NCBI RefSeq assembly: GCF_022343555.1
Contig: NZ_JAKQZH010000002.1
Location: 124,001 to 188,000 of the forward strand
Origin: Marinobacter sp. C7
GTDB taxonomy: Bacteria; Pseudomonadota; Gammaproteobacteria; Pseudomonadales; Oleiphilaceae
Direction of reading: 5' to 3'
Length of the DNA stretch: 64,000 nt
Shown here: positions 1 to 8,129 of the stretch, in pieces
Numbering within the stretch: position 1 is the stretch's first letter
Layout: each line of letters begins with the position of its first letter
Position numbers and translations under genes: made by a program
Notes under the pieces: generated by a model
The model's database searches: none
Seen by the model: only the letters and a program-made list of their open reading frames with translations
What the model was told of the DNA's origin: nothing

Positions 1-936
1 ATGGGCGCCCAGTTCCTGGTGCTGGACTTCGAAGACGAGGATGGCAGCGGCAGCGGCGGCTACGCCAAGCAGATGAGCGACGAGTTCATCAAGGCGGAGA
101 TGGCGTTATTTGCCGAGCAGGCGGAAGAGGTGGACATCATCATTACCACCGCCCTGATTCCCGGCAAGCCGGCGCCGAAACTGATCACCGCCGATATGGT
201 GAGATCCATGAAGCCCGGCAGTGTGATCGTGGATCTGGCGTCCGAGCGGGGCGGCAACTGTGAGCTGACCGAGCCGGGCAAGGTAGCGCATCATCATGGC
301 GTGACCCTGATCGGCTACACCGATCTGCCCAGCCGGATGGCCAAGGTCGCCAGCGAACTCTACGCCACCAACCTGGTGCACCTGCTTACCGAACTGACAC
401 CGGAAAAGGACGGTAAGCCGCTGGTGAACATGGAAGACGAGGTTATCCGGGGCCTGACGGTGGTGCACGAGGAAGACGTTACCTGGCCACCTCCTCAACC
501 GAAATCACCGGTCAGTCCCAAGCCCGCTCCGGGCACCGAGGAACCGTCAGCCGCTGACAAGGCCGCGGCAAAGAAAGACGCCGATCGCCGTGGCCTGATT
601 GGCAAAGGTGTTCTCCTGGTAGTGACCGCCCTGGCACTCTACGGCGTTGGCGCCCACGCGCCAGAAAGCTTCCTGCAACACTTCACCGTGTTTGTTCTGT
701 CCTGCTTCATCGGTTGGCAGGTCATCTGGAACGTAACGCCTTCCCTGCATACGCCTCTTATGAGCGTAACCAACGCTATCAGCGGCATCATCGTGATCGG
801 TGCCATGCTGCATCTGGCCCAGGCGGAGAACATTGCCGTCGGGATCATGGCGTTTGTCGCGGTGCTGATCGCCAGCATCAACGTGGGGGGCGGCTTCCGG
901 GTCACCCATCGCATGCTCAAAATGTTCCGCAAGTAA
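1..936 (+). CDS. pntA: NAD(P) transhydrogenase subunit alpha, 5'-truncated by window edge
   Basis: This is the C-terminal 311 residues of the alpha subunit of proton-translocating transhydrogenase, which couples hydride transfer between NADH and NADP+ to proton flow across the inner membrane. The visible part begins in the NAD-binding domain I (the stretch with [15 protein letters not shown] and GGNCELT is typical) and ends in about four membrane helices (residues 200-305) closing with LKMFRK, as in E. coli PntA. The E. coli protein is about 510 residues, so roughly 200 residues lie left of the window and the ATG at base 1 is probably an internal Met. Domain I and the membrane part are on one chain, unlike split PntAA/PntAB systems. 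A Pro/Ala-rich linker spans residues 160-190. pntB follows 12 bp downstream. Confidence 0.96.
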   Translation: MGAQFLVLDFEDEDGSGSGGYAKQMSDEFIKAEMALFAEQAEEVDIIITTALIPGKPAPKLITADMVRSMKPGSVIVDLASERGGNCELTEPGKVAHHHGVTLIGYTDLPSRMAKVASELYATNLVHLLTELTPEKDGKPLVNMEDEVIRGLTVVHEEDVTWPPPQPKSPVSPKPAPGTEEPSAADKAAAKKDADRRGLIGKGVLLVVTALALYGVGAHAPESFLQHFTVFVLSCFIGWQVIWNVTPSLHTPLMSVTNAISGIIVIGAMLHLAQAENIAVGIMAFVAVLIASINVGGGFRVTHRMLKMFRK

Positions 937-948
937 GAGGCGCCCGAT

Positions 949-2343
949 ATGAGCACAGGACTGGTGAGCGTGGCCTACGTGGTCGCAAGTATCTTGTTTA
1001 TCCTCAGCCTTGGTGGCCTCAGCCACCAGGAATCGGCACGACGCGGCAATCTCTACGGGGTCGCCGGTATTATCATCGCGGTCGGGGCGACCCTGGCCAG
1101 CGTGGGTGATGGCGGCATCACCGCCATCTTGATTGCCGTGCTGCTCGGTGCCGGGATTGGCATTGCCATCGCCAACAAGGTGGAAATGACCCAGATGCCG
1201 CAACTGGTGGCTCTGCTGCATAGCTTCGTAGGCGCAGCGGCCGTGTTTGTCGGCTTTTCCGGCTACATCGAGCCCTTGATTGCCACCTCCGGCGCCGAGC
1301 ACACCATCAAACTGGTGGAGGTCTTTGTCGGTATCTTTATCGGCGCGGTCACCTTCACCGGCTCGCTGGTGGCCTGCGGCAAGCTGGATGGTCGGATCGA
1401 CAGCAAGGCCCTGACCCTGCCCGGCCGGCACCTGATGAATCTGGCGGCTATCATTGTGTGCGTCTTCCTCGGGGCCTGGTTCCTGAGTACCGACAGCATG
1501 GCCCTCGGCATCGTGGCGCTCGTAGTAATGACCGCCATCGCCTCGGTCCTGGGCATTCACCTGATCATGGCCATCGGCGGCGCCGACATGCCCGTGGTGG
1601 TCTCCATGCTCAACAGCTATTCCGGTTGGGCCGCGGCCTCCATCGGGTTCATGCTGGGCAATGACCTGCTGATTGTCACCGGGGCCCTGGTGGGCAGCAG
1701 TGGTGCCATTCTGAGCTACATCATGTGCAAGGCCATGAACCGCTCGTTCATCAGTGTGATCCTGGGCGGCTTCGGCCAGACCAGCAGCAGCTCGGCGGCA
1801 GCCGATGCCGACCAGACCGTGCATGAATCCAGCGTCGATGAAGTCTGTGAAGAACTGCGCAACGCCCAATCGGTGATCATCGTTCCGGGTTATGGCATGG
1901 CGGTAGCCCAGGCCCAGAATGGTGTCAGCGAAATGACCAAGATCCTGCGGGACCGTGGCGTCAATGTGCGGTTTGGCATCCATCCGGTGGCGGGCCGGCT
2001 GCCAGGACATATGAACGTACTCCTGGCAGAAGCCCATGTCCCCTACGACATCGTGCTGGAAATGGACGAGATCAACGATGACTTCCCGGATACTGACGTG
2101 GTGCTGGTCATTGGCGCCAACGACACGGTAAACCCGGCGGCGGCTGAAGACCCTGGCAGCCCCATTGCCGGCATGCCGGTGCTGGAGGTCTGGAAGGCCG
2201 CACAGGTCGTTATCCTCAAGCGCGGCATGGCCACCGGTTATTCCGGCGTGGAAAACCCGCTGTTCTTCAAGGACAACGCCCGGATGCTGTTCGGCGATGC
2301 CAAGGACAGCATCGATAAGCTGGTGTCGGGTTTGCGGGGCTGA
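949..2343 (+). CDS. pntB: NAD(P) transhydrogenase subunit beta
   Basis: The 464-residue beta subunit supplies most of the proton channel and the NADP(H)-binding domain III. Residues 1-265 are a run of hydrophobic helices. Residues 285-464 are the soluble nucleotide-binding domain, with the dinucleotide fold [15 protein letters not shown] near residue 305 and [14 protein letters not shown] near 385. Length matches E. coli PntB (462). It is 12 bp after pntA and certainly cotranscribed. The enzyme supplies NADPH, which fits the thiol peroxidases and flavin reductases elsewhere in the window. Confidence 0.97.
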   Translation: MSTGLVSVAYVVASILFILSLGGLSHQESARRGNLYGVAGIIIAVGATLASVGDGGITAILIAVLLGAGIGIAIANKVEMTQMPQLVALLHSFVGAAAVFVGFSGYIEPLIATSGAEHTIKLVEVFVGIFIGAVTFTGSLVACGKLDGRIDSKALTLPGRHLMNLAAIIVCVFLGAWFLSTDSMALGIVALVVMTAIASVLGIHLIMAIGGADMPVVVSMLNSYSGWAAASIGFMLGNDLLIVTGALVGSSGAILSYIMCKAMNRSFISVILGGFGQTSSSSAAADADQTVHESSVDEVCEELRNAQSVIIVPGYGMAVAQAQNGVSEMTKILRDRGVNVRFGIHPVAGRLPGHMNVLLAEAHVPYDIVLEMDEINDDFPDTDVVLVIGANDTVNPAAAEDPGSPIAGMPVLEVWKAAQVVILKRGMATGYSGVENPLFFKDNARMLFGDAKDSIDKLVSGLRG

Positions 2344-2373
2344 AGGCAGCCCCGCGCCTGTTCTCCTGGGGAT

Positions 2374-2685
2374 TTATTCGGTGGTGTTGTAGACGTAGGA
2401 CGACACGGTTCCATCCTCGTTGAACCGCACGACCAGGTCGGTGGTTTCGGCATCACCGAAGGCGGACCACTTGTACTTGCCATAGGTCCAGGTGCGTTTG
2501 CCGTCTTCAATCCCGGTGCGCCACGGCTCGCCGAACATCTCCTGGATGTCTGACCGGGTGGTCTCGCCGATGCGGATCTGATCGATGCTATGGGTCGGGA
2601 AATCGTGGCCGACGGTGGCACAGCCCACCAGGGTTGCGATCAGAATGGTCAGTGCCGTGGTCTTGATAGAGCGAAAAACTGTCAT
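2374..2685 (-). CDS. BamE/SmpA-like small outer-membrane lipoprotein
   Basis: A 103-residue lipoprotein with a signal peptide and lipobox ending LVGC (Cys at about residue 21), followed by a short domain with IRIGETTRSDIQEMFGEP, the pattern of the SmpA/OmlA (BamE) fold. The ATG at 2685 is chosen over upstream in-frame codons because AGGGAG lies 8 bases before it and the signal peptide starts there. It converges on pntB with a 30 bp gap and lies downstream of the terminator of the next gene. It may not be BamE itself, since the fold is shared by several small envelope lipoproteins. Confidence 0.75.
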   Translation of the reverse strand: MTVFRSIKTTALTILIATLVGCATVGHDFPTHSIDQIRIGETTRSDIQEMFGEPWRTGIEDGKRTWTYGKYKWSAFGDAETTDLVVRFNEDGTVSSYVYNTTE

Positions 2686-2774
2686 TGAGACACTCCCTGC
2701 TTTCTTACGGATTTCCCTCATCCTAGCTGCTGTGCACAGGGACGCGATTACGAACCTGACACATTCCGGGGCAC

Positions 2775-2805
2775 AAAAAAGCCGCAGGCCTTTCGGCACT
2801 GCGGC
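2775..2805 (-). terminator. Rho-independent terminator of the Old Yellow Enzyme gene
   Basis: Read on the minus strand: stem GCCGCAG / CTGCGGC (2799-2805 with 2781-2787), an 11-base loop, then six T (2780-2775). It lies 22 bp past the stop of the flavin oxidoreductase gene. Confidence 0.85.
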
Positions 2806-2826
2806 ACAGTGGGATCGAAGGGTCGA

Positions 2827-3939
2827 TCAGTAAAGCTTGGCGAGCGACTTCTTGGCGAAGGACTCGACCTCCTCGAGGCGACCTTCCTTCACCTTGACCA
2901 GCCACTCGGGGTCCTGCAGCAGGGCCCGGCCGACGGCGATGAGCTCAAACTCGTGGTTGTTCATGCGCTCGACCAGCTCGTCGATGCCGGCCTTTTCCAC
3001 CGCCTCTTTCTTGCTGGCGAAGGTGCCGCTGATGAAGTCCTCGGTGAGGCCGACACTGCCAACAGACATGGTGGGCTTGCCGGAGAGCTTCTGGGTCCAG
3101 CCGGCCAGGTTCAGATCGGAACCCTCGAATTCGGGCTCCCAGAACCGGCGGGTGGAGGCGTGGAAGATATCCACACCGGCCTCGACCAGTGGCTTCAGGA
3201 AACGCTCCAGTTCTTCCGGACTGTTGACCAGTTTCGCCTCGTAGTCCTGCTGCTTCCATTGGGAGAAGCGCAGCATGATCGGGAAATCGGGGCCGACCCG
3301 GTGGCGGACCTCTTCAACAATCTCCACGACGAACCGCAGTCGATTCTCAAGACTGCCACCGTACTCATCATCCCGCTGGTTGGTGCCTTCCCACAGGAAC
3401 TGATCCAGAAGATAACCATGGGCACCGTGGATCTCGACGCCGTCAAAGCCGAGCGCCCGGGCATCCTGGGCGGCATCACCGAAAGCCCGGATAACGTCCT
3501 GGATGTCTTCCTTGCTCATGGCCTTGCCGTTGGGTTTGCCCGGCGCGAACAGACCAGAGGGGCTGTAACCCGGCACGGAAGGATCCGGGTCGGTACCCTC
3601 CTTTCGCACGGCGCCCACGTGCCACAGCTGCGGGAAGATCGCACCGCCCGCTTCGTGCACAGCATCGACCACCTGCTTCCAGCCGGCCAGCGCTTCCTCG
3701 CCATGGAACGCCGGCACGTTGGGGTAACCATTGGCTGCCGGATGGTTAACCGTGGTGCCCTCGGTAATGATCAGGCCAACGCCTGCCTCGGCGCGGCGGC
3801 GGTAGTATGCCACCACATCCTCTCCCGGGATGCCATTGGGCGAGAAATTGCGGGTCATCGGCGCCATGGCTACGCGGTTGCGCAGCTTGAGGTTGTGAAT
3901 TTCAAACGGTTCAAACATAGGACCCAGGTTCATGCTCAT
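2827..3939 (-). CDS. Old Yellow Enzyme family NADH:flavin oxidoreductase
   Basis: An FMN-dependent ene-reductase of 370 residues with a TIM-barrel fold, probably reducing electrophilic enones, quinones or nitro compounds with NAD(P)H in the cytoplasm. Diagnostic blocks are RNRVAMAPMTR near the N-terminus, HGAHGYLLDQFL (the His pair that binds substrate), YGGSLENRLRF, and the C-terminal VGRALLQDPEW phosphate-binding loop. The start at 3939 (MSMNLGPMF) is preferred because GAGG lies about 11 bases upstream; longer forms would run into the operator repeats. It is divergent from an HxlR-family regulator, which is likely its controller. The exact substrate cannot be told. Confidence 0.92.
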   Translation of the reverse strand: MSMNLGPMFEPFEIHNLKLRNRVAMAPMTRNFSPNGIPGEDVVAYYRRRAEAGVGLIITEGTTVNHPAANGYPNVPAFHGEEALAGWKQVVDAVHEAGGAIFPQLWHVGAVRKEGTDPDPSVPGYSPSGLFAPGKPNGKAMSKEDIQDVIRAFGDAAQDARALGFDGVEIHGAHGYLLDQFLWEGTNQRDDEYGGSLENRLRFVVEIVEEVRHRVGPDFPIMLRFSQWKQQDYEAKLVNSPEELERFLKPLVEAGVDIFHASTRRFWEPEFEGSDLNLAGWTQKLSGKPTMSVGSVGLTEDFISGTFASKKEAVEKAGIDELVERMNNHEFELIAVGRALLQDPEWLVKVKEGRLEEVESFAKKSLAKLY

Positions 3940-3947
3940 GGTAATGT

Positions 3948-4014
3948 GCAACCTCATTAATTTGGTTTCGTAAAGCAACCCTATTCAATCTGGTTTTAAG
4001 ATGCAACCCTATTC
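3948..4014. promoter_or_regulatory. Tandem 28-bp direct repeats, likely HxlR operator
   Basis: Two 28-bp units abut at 3959-3986 and 3987-4014 and match at 22 of 28 positions by eye. Both begin AAT(T/C)TGGTTT and end GCAACCCTATTC. A weaker third core, GCAACCTCATT, sits at 3948-3958 in the same 27-28 bp phase. They fill the intergenic space between the flavin reductase and the HxlR regulator, so they are well placed to control both promoters. Confidence 0.65.
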
Positions 4015-4029
4015 GGTACACTCCCCTAC

Positions 4030-4500
4030 ATGGCCAGAAAACGTTTTGATGATTCCCATTGCTCCGTCGCCCGCGCCCTCAATGAAGTGGGCGATTGGTG
4101 GTCCCTGTTGATTGTGCTGCACGCCATGTACGGCACCCGGCGGTTTGTCGACTTCCAGCAGGAGCTGGGCATCGCCAAGAACATCCTGTGTGACCGCCTG
4201 GCCCGCCTGGTTGATAACGGGGTGCTGCGCAAGGTGGACGTGGGTGAGCACGGCTCCCGCTTTGAATACCGCCTGACCGAAAAGGGCCGGGACCTGTTCC
4301 CGGTGGTGATTGCCCTGCGCCAGTGGGGCGACAAGTGGAATCCGGCGCCGGAGCAGGGGCCGCTGGACCTGCGTGATCGGGCCACCGGCCGGCCGATCCA
4401 GGAGGTTCAGGTCCGCGATGCCGATGGCCAGCCGCTGAGCATCCGGGATGTATTTGTACCGGACGAAAACCTGCCGGCGAGCAAAAAGAACTCTGCCTGA
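4030..4500 (+). CDS. HxlR-family winged-helix transcriptional regulator
   Basis: A 156-residue DNA-binding protein. HxlR features are an N-terminal Cys (DDSHCSVARAL, Cys11), WWSLLIVLHAMYGTRRFVDFQ, the recognition region IAKNILCDRLARLV, and the wing HGSRFEYRLTEKG. After residue 105 the family fold ends and about 50 polar residues follow, a tail with no domain I recognise. Cys11 matches the redox- or quinone-sensing Cys of YodB/QorR-type members. It is divergent from the Old Yellow Enzyme gene, and the repeats between them suggest control of that gene and itself. The gene stands alone; ompW follows 160 bp later behind its own signals. Confidence 0.9.
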   Translation: MARKRFDDSHCSVARALNEVGDWWSLLIVLHAMYGTRRFVDFQQELGIAKNILCDRLARLVDNGVLRKVDVGEHGSRFEYRLTEKGRDLFPVVIALRQWGDKWNPAPEQGPLDLRDRATGRPIQEVQVRDADGQPLSIRDVFVPDENLPASKKNSA

Positions 4501-4533
4501 CCATCCGCAGTGCCCGCAGACGCGTTCATTTTA

Positions 4534-4547
4534 TTGAGTTGGATCAA
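4534..4547. promoter_or_regulatory. FNR/Anr-like box upstream of ompW (distal)
   Basis: TTGAGTTGGATCAA matches the TTGAT-N4-ATCAA consensus at 9 of 10 fixed positions. It is 113 bp before the ompW start. ompW is a known oxygen-responsive FNR target in enterobacteria. Confidence 0.6.
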
Positions 4548-4583
4548 TCCGCCACTCAAAGCGCCACCAACCGCCGGCGAATC

Positions 4584-4597
4584 TTGCGCTAAATCAA
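4584..4597. promoter_or_regulatory. FNR/Anr-like box upstream of ompW (proximal)
   Basis: TTGCGCTAAATCAA has one perfect half (ATCAA) and one degenerate half (TTGCG). It lies exactly 50 bp after the distal box, about five helical turns, 63 bp before the ompW start. Confidence 0.45.
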
Positions 4598-4659
4598 GTT
4601 TCACTTTGCCACTGTCATTAATCTTGGGCCATCGACGATTTGCATAAAGGAGATGGCTT

Positions 4660-5394
4660 ATGTCCCGTTCTTTCAAACTTGGTGTTCTCGCTGCTGCCGT
4701 AATGGCTGCGGCTCCGATGGCTCAGGCTTATGAAGCTGGTGATTTTATTGGTCGTGCAGGTGTCGCGACAGTTGACCCTGACTCCTCCAGCAGCGACCTG
4801 AACTCTGACGCGCTTGGTGTGCTTCCGGGTGCACAGGTCAGCGTTGACTCCGACACCCAGCTCGGTCTGACCGTGACCTACATGATCACCGACCAGATCG
4901 CTATCGGTGTACTGGGCGCCACTCCGTTCAAGCATGACATTGAGGGCGATGGCGCCGTTCTGGGAGGCGCAGGAAAACTGGCAGAAACCAAGCACCTGCC
5001 ACCAACCATCACGCTGCAATTCTTCCCGATGCCCAGCAGCAGCAAGTTCCAGCCTTACGCGGGCCTGGGCGTTAACTACACCAACTTCTTCGAAGAGAAG
5101 ACCACCAGTACCCTCACCGGCATCTATGATGACGTTGCATCGGGCGGCGCAGGTGGCGTTGTAGCCAGCACCGACCTGGAACTGGACGACAGCTTCGGCC
5201 TTGCCGCTGAAATCGGCATGGATTACATGATCACCGAGAACGTTGGTGTTAACGCCGCTATCTGGTGGGCGGACATTGACACCGATGCCACCATCAACGC
5301 CTATGCCGCTGACGGCTCCCGCGTTGACAGCAGCACCCTGGATGTCGAAATCGACCCCTGGGTCTACATGGTCGGCGTTTCCTACAAGTTCTGA
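4660..5394 (+). CDS. ompW: OmpW family outer membrane protein
   Basis: A 244-residue eight-stranded outer-membrane barrel with a Sec signal peptide (residues 1-23, cleavage after AQA). Family marks are the early GDFIGRAG segment, GVLGATPFKHDI, KLAETKHLPPTITLQFFP, PYAGLGVNYTNFF, and a terminal aromatic (VSYKF) for BAM recognition. OmpW forms a narrow hydrophobic channel and is linked to small-molecule uptake and to oxygen and osmotic responses. The start is set by AAAGGAGA 6 bases upstream. Two FNR/Anr-like boxes precede it and a strong terminator follows, so it is monocistronic. Confidence 0.95.
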   Translation: MSRSFKLGVLAAAVMAAAPMAQAYEAGDFIGRAGVATVDPDSSSSDLNSDALGVLPGAQVSVDSDTQLGLTVTYMITDQIAIGVLGATPFKHDIEGDGAVLGGAGKLAETKHLPPTITLQFFPMPSSSKFQPYAGLGVNYTNFFEEKTTSTLTGIYDDVASGGAGGVVASTDLELDDSFGLAAEIGMDYMITENVGVNAAIWWADIDTDATINAYAADGSRVDSSTLDVEIDPWVYMVGVSYKF

Positions 5395-5453
5395 TCCCCG
5401 TGCCCTCCGGCAGCCTCATGGTCTGTGGGCTGCCGGGAGGTGCGTTCTCCTGT

Positions 5454-5477
5454 GCGGGGCTCTGCCCCGCTTTTTTT
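5454..5477 (+). terminator. Rho-independent terminator of ompW
   Basis: GCGGGGC, a TCT loop, GCCCCGC and seven T. A larger imperfect hairpin (5405-5415 with 5428-5439, around GGCAGCC/GGCTGCC) precedes it. Confidence 0.92.
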
Positions 5478-5527
5478 GTGCCCGGAACCGGCTCGATCCG
5501 TAACCCGCTCGGTCCCCCTTGCCCTGA

Positions 5528-7393
5528 TCAGCCCTCACCAACCGCAAACGTCACCGAAGCCATGACTTCCGCAGGTGGCGGATTAACGCTCACAACGCCC
5601 TCAAACTCCCGAATCCAGGGATGCTCGCCATGCGCCGCCTCGACAAAGGTTGGGCGAATGGCCTGGTAATACAGGGTGGATTCAACCTGAAACGGCGGCT
5701 CTGCTGTTTCCGGCAAAGGCAAGCGATAGGCAATGGTGTCCTGCCCACCGTTATTCAGATTGAAATCCGCATCCCCATCGACACCGGCAGGCGCGACATA
5801 GGACGGAGCTGAAGCGATATCGAATCCACCGGGAGGAATCCGGTTGTCCTTGAGCGACTCTGACGCATACAGCAGCACATGGGTAATGGCACCGGTAGTG
5901 GAACCCATAACCACTTCGTATATGGGAATATCCACCGGTGTTGTGACCAGATTGATATGCGGCTGGTAACAGCCCGAGGAATCAAAGTCTGCCGACTTGT
6001 TAATCGCCATACAGGCGTCAGAGGTAAAAGTTGCATCCAGAGGCAACTGATAGTTCTGGTCCGGGAAACCACTATCGAACACCACGACACCGGTGCCATC
6101 CGTTACCCGCGTAGCCACCCAGATCCGACGTGACGGGAAGCTGGTTGGCAGTTTGTGGCCAGAGTAATTCTGTATGGTCAGGTCGAATGCCAGCTCACCT
6201 GCAGACAACGAGGGATTCCCCGGTAGCAACCCTGCTGCGGTCTTGAGAAAATCCCGTGTCAGTTCGGCGGTGCCGGCAAACTCACCTTCCTCATTGATAT
6301 CAGCCCTGCCCAACTCCTCCCGGAATATTTCCAGGGTGTCCAGTAGCCAGGTATTACCACCCACCATCACGTGGGGGAAATAGGGACTGCGCTCTGGCCA
6401 GTTCAGGTTTACCCCGCCATTGGCCGTGACCGCAATGCGGGTCTGATAACCGTCGCTTATCTCCTCCCGAACCATGTGGCACTGCTGACAGGAAACTTCA
6501 GCACCCTGGGGGCCCAGGTTACTGTTTTCCCATTCAGTGTAGGGGGTCTGTTCGGGGAAAACCTCTCCGTTGGGCTCACCCGTCACCATGTCGATGGTCG
6601 GGGTGAACAGCTCGTGGCAGCTGGCACAGTGGCGGGAATCCGCCAGATGTATACCGTACGCCGGCGTATAGCCGACCTGGTTCTGCATCGCCTGCCCGAC
6701 CGGATTCTGATAAGGGCCGAAGATGGTAAAGGCATCCGGGTGGTTGGCATCCACAATCTCGAAGTTGCCCGAATTCACGTCGCCGGAAAGCACTGAATCG
6801 GTAATCTGGTGGCAGGCGGTGCAACTGATACCCTCTCTGGCATGGGGATCCTCAAGCGCCTGTTCAGCCCGGTAACAGCCGTCTTCCAAAAGACAGGAGT
6901 CATCCTGTATCAGACTGACGCCGGTCTGGTGGGCATGGGTTCGCGCCATCGGGCTGTGGCAGGTCAGACAGGTATCCTCAATGAAGCCCGCAAGATGGGG
7001 AAAGACTTCGGTTTCATGCATCATGACCGCGCGGAAATATGGATCCGTGAAGGCATTGGCCATCACGCTGCTTTTCCAGTCATAGAAGGGGCTGATGTCT
7101 TCTCCATCCGGCGATGGCTGGTTTTCCGAAACCAGGGGATCAGGCGTTCGCATCACCGCCGGCTCATCACCCGATTGGCTGGCAGTATGGCACTGGCCGC
7201 AATCGGCTGCCGCCATGAAGACACCGTTCTGTTCCCAGTGTTCAATCTGCTCCGTCAGGGATGGCATCAGAATACCATCGTCAGAATCCGTTCTGCTGTC
7301 GCCTCCGCCGCTATCGCTGCAGGCTGTCAAAAGAAACATGATCGATGCGACAAACAGTGCCGCTGTGCCCTGCCAGCCAGGCTGAACTCTCAT
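5528..7393 (-). CDS. Pentaheme cytochrome c lipoprotein
   Basis: A 621-residue secreted protein with lipobox LLTAC (Cys25), so probably membrane-anchored. Five CXXCH heme sites lie at residues 65-69 (CGQCH), 142-146 (CLTCH), 191-195 (CTACH), 256-260 (CASCH) and 302-306 (CQQCH). The last 300 residues have no heme site and look beta-rich with a GHKLPTSFPSRRIWV block, as in other large multiheme proteins with an appended beta domain. Its role is presumably periplasmic or surface electron transfer; the redox partner is not evident. No other cytochrome or maturation gene is adjacent. The neighbour upstream on the same strand is a CPBP membrane protease, 126 bp away. Confidence 0.88.
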   Translation of the reverse strand: MRVQPGWQGTAALFVASIMFLLTACSDSGGGDSRTDSDDGILMPSLTEQIEHWEQNGVFMAAADCGQCHTASQSGDEPAVMRTPDPLVSENQPSPDGEDISPFYDWKSSVMANAFTDPYFRAVMMHETEVFPHLAGFIEDTCLTCHSPMARTHAHQTGVSLIQDDSCLLEDGCYRAEQALEDPHAREGISCTACHQITDSVLSGDVNSGNFEIVDANHPDAFTIFGPYQNPVGQAMQNQVGYTPAYGIHLADSRHCASCHELFTPTIDMVTGEPNGEVFPEQTPYTEWENSNLGPQGAEVSCQQCHMVREEISDGYQTRIAVTANGGVNLNWPERSPYFPHVMVGGNTWLLDTLEIFREELGRADINEEGEFAGTAELTRDFLKTAAGLLPGNPSLSAGELAFDLTIQNYSGHKLPTSFPSRRIWVATRVTDGTGVVVFDSGFPDQNYQLPLDATFTSDACMAINKSADFDSSGCYQPHINLVTTPVDIPIYEVVMGSTTGAITHVLLYASESLKDNRIPPGGFDIASAPSYVAPAGVDGDADFNLNNGGQDTIAYRLPLPETAEPPFQVESTLYYQAIRPTFVEAAHGEHPWIREFEGVVSVNPPPAEVMASVTFAVGEG

Positions 7394-7519
7394 GATGTTC
7401 TCTCCCTGAAATTACGTTCCCTCCAATCTGATACAGCCCAGCTACCAGAGACTTGACGCTGGTCAGTCTCTGGTCAAATAGCAATCAGGTAACACTGTAC
7501 GTCCACCAATGAGTAAAGC

Positions 7520-8002
7520 TCAGAAAGCGAGAAGGAACCAGCCGGGAATCAGGCAGGCGTTATAGGCAGAGTGCAGAATGAGGGGTCCAAGAATGGCGCC
7601 ATGCCGGTCACGGAAGTAGCCGAACACCAGGCCCGGGAAAAACACCAGCCAGGCCAGTGGGTCAGCCCGGTAAAACAGATGCATAGCCGTGAAGAGAATG
7701 GCCGTCAGCACGTTGGCGAGTGACAGCCCCATCAATGCACGTTTTCCAAGCGCGGTGCTCCCGAGAAAGCCCTGGATCGCCCCCCGGAACAGTAATTCCT
7801 CCAGTACCGGATACCAGAGTACGAGGGAAAAGACCTGAAGCGATGTCAGGCTGAGGTTGGCGGAACCCGCGACGGACCAGTCCGCCACCAGCAGGCTTAC
7901 ACCACACCCGACCACTAAGGCCAGAATGAACTTACGGTCCGTGAACAGACGAGGTGGCGGTACCAGCCCCAGATCTTCCCTTATATTCGTATCATTCGCC
8001 AT
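7520..8002 (-). CDS. Short CPBP-family intramembrane glutamic protease
   Basis: A 160-residue membrane protein with the CPBP (Abi/CAAX-protease-like) signature: EELLFRG with the Glu pair 68-69 and Arg73, His108 in FTAMHLF, and HSAYN with His144 and Asn148. It is much shorter than typical CPBP proteins (200-300 residues) and keeps little beyond the catalytic core, which resembles the small proteases paired with C-terminal protein-sorting signals (MrtJ-like). I see no such tail on the neighbouring cytochrome, so the substrate is unknown. It is followed on the same strand by the pentaheme cytochrome gene. Confidence 0.8.
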   Translation of the reverse strand: MANDTNIREDLGLVPPPRLFTDRKFILALVVGCGVSLLVADWSVAGSANLSLTSLQVFSLVLWYPVLEELLFRGAIQGFLGSTALGKRALMGLSLANVLTAILFTAMHLFYRADPLAWLVFFPGLVFGYFRDRHGAILGPLILHSAYNACLIPGWFLLAF

Positions 8003-8084
8003 GGATGGGCAATTGCGCCTTTTGCCGAAGTAACAACTCTGGATACTAGAGCATTACCCCGGCCAAAGTCAGACGCCAGAAACA

Positions 8085-8112
8085 ACAAAGCGGAGCAAGT
8101 GCTCCGCTTTGT
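8085..8112 (-). terminator. Terminator of rhlE
   Basis: A near-perfect 13-bp inverted repeat (ACAAAGCGGAGCA with its complement) with a very short loop, followed on the minus strand by TGTTT. It lies just after the helicase stop. Confidence 0.8.
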
Positions 8113-8129
8113 GATATTTACCGGGTAAC

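Noticed and set aside
547..2037. 496-codon open frame on the minus strand over pntAB
   Set aside because: It is the antisense of two clear genes; high GC removes stops. The translation is rich in His, Gly, Gln and Asp with no fold pattern.
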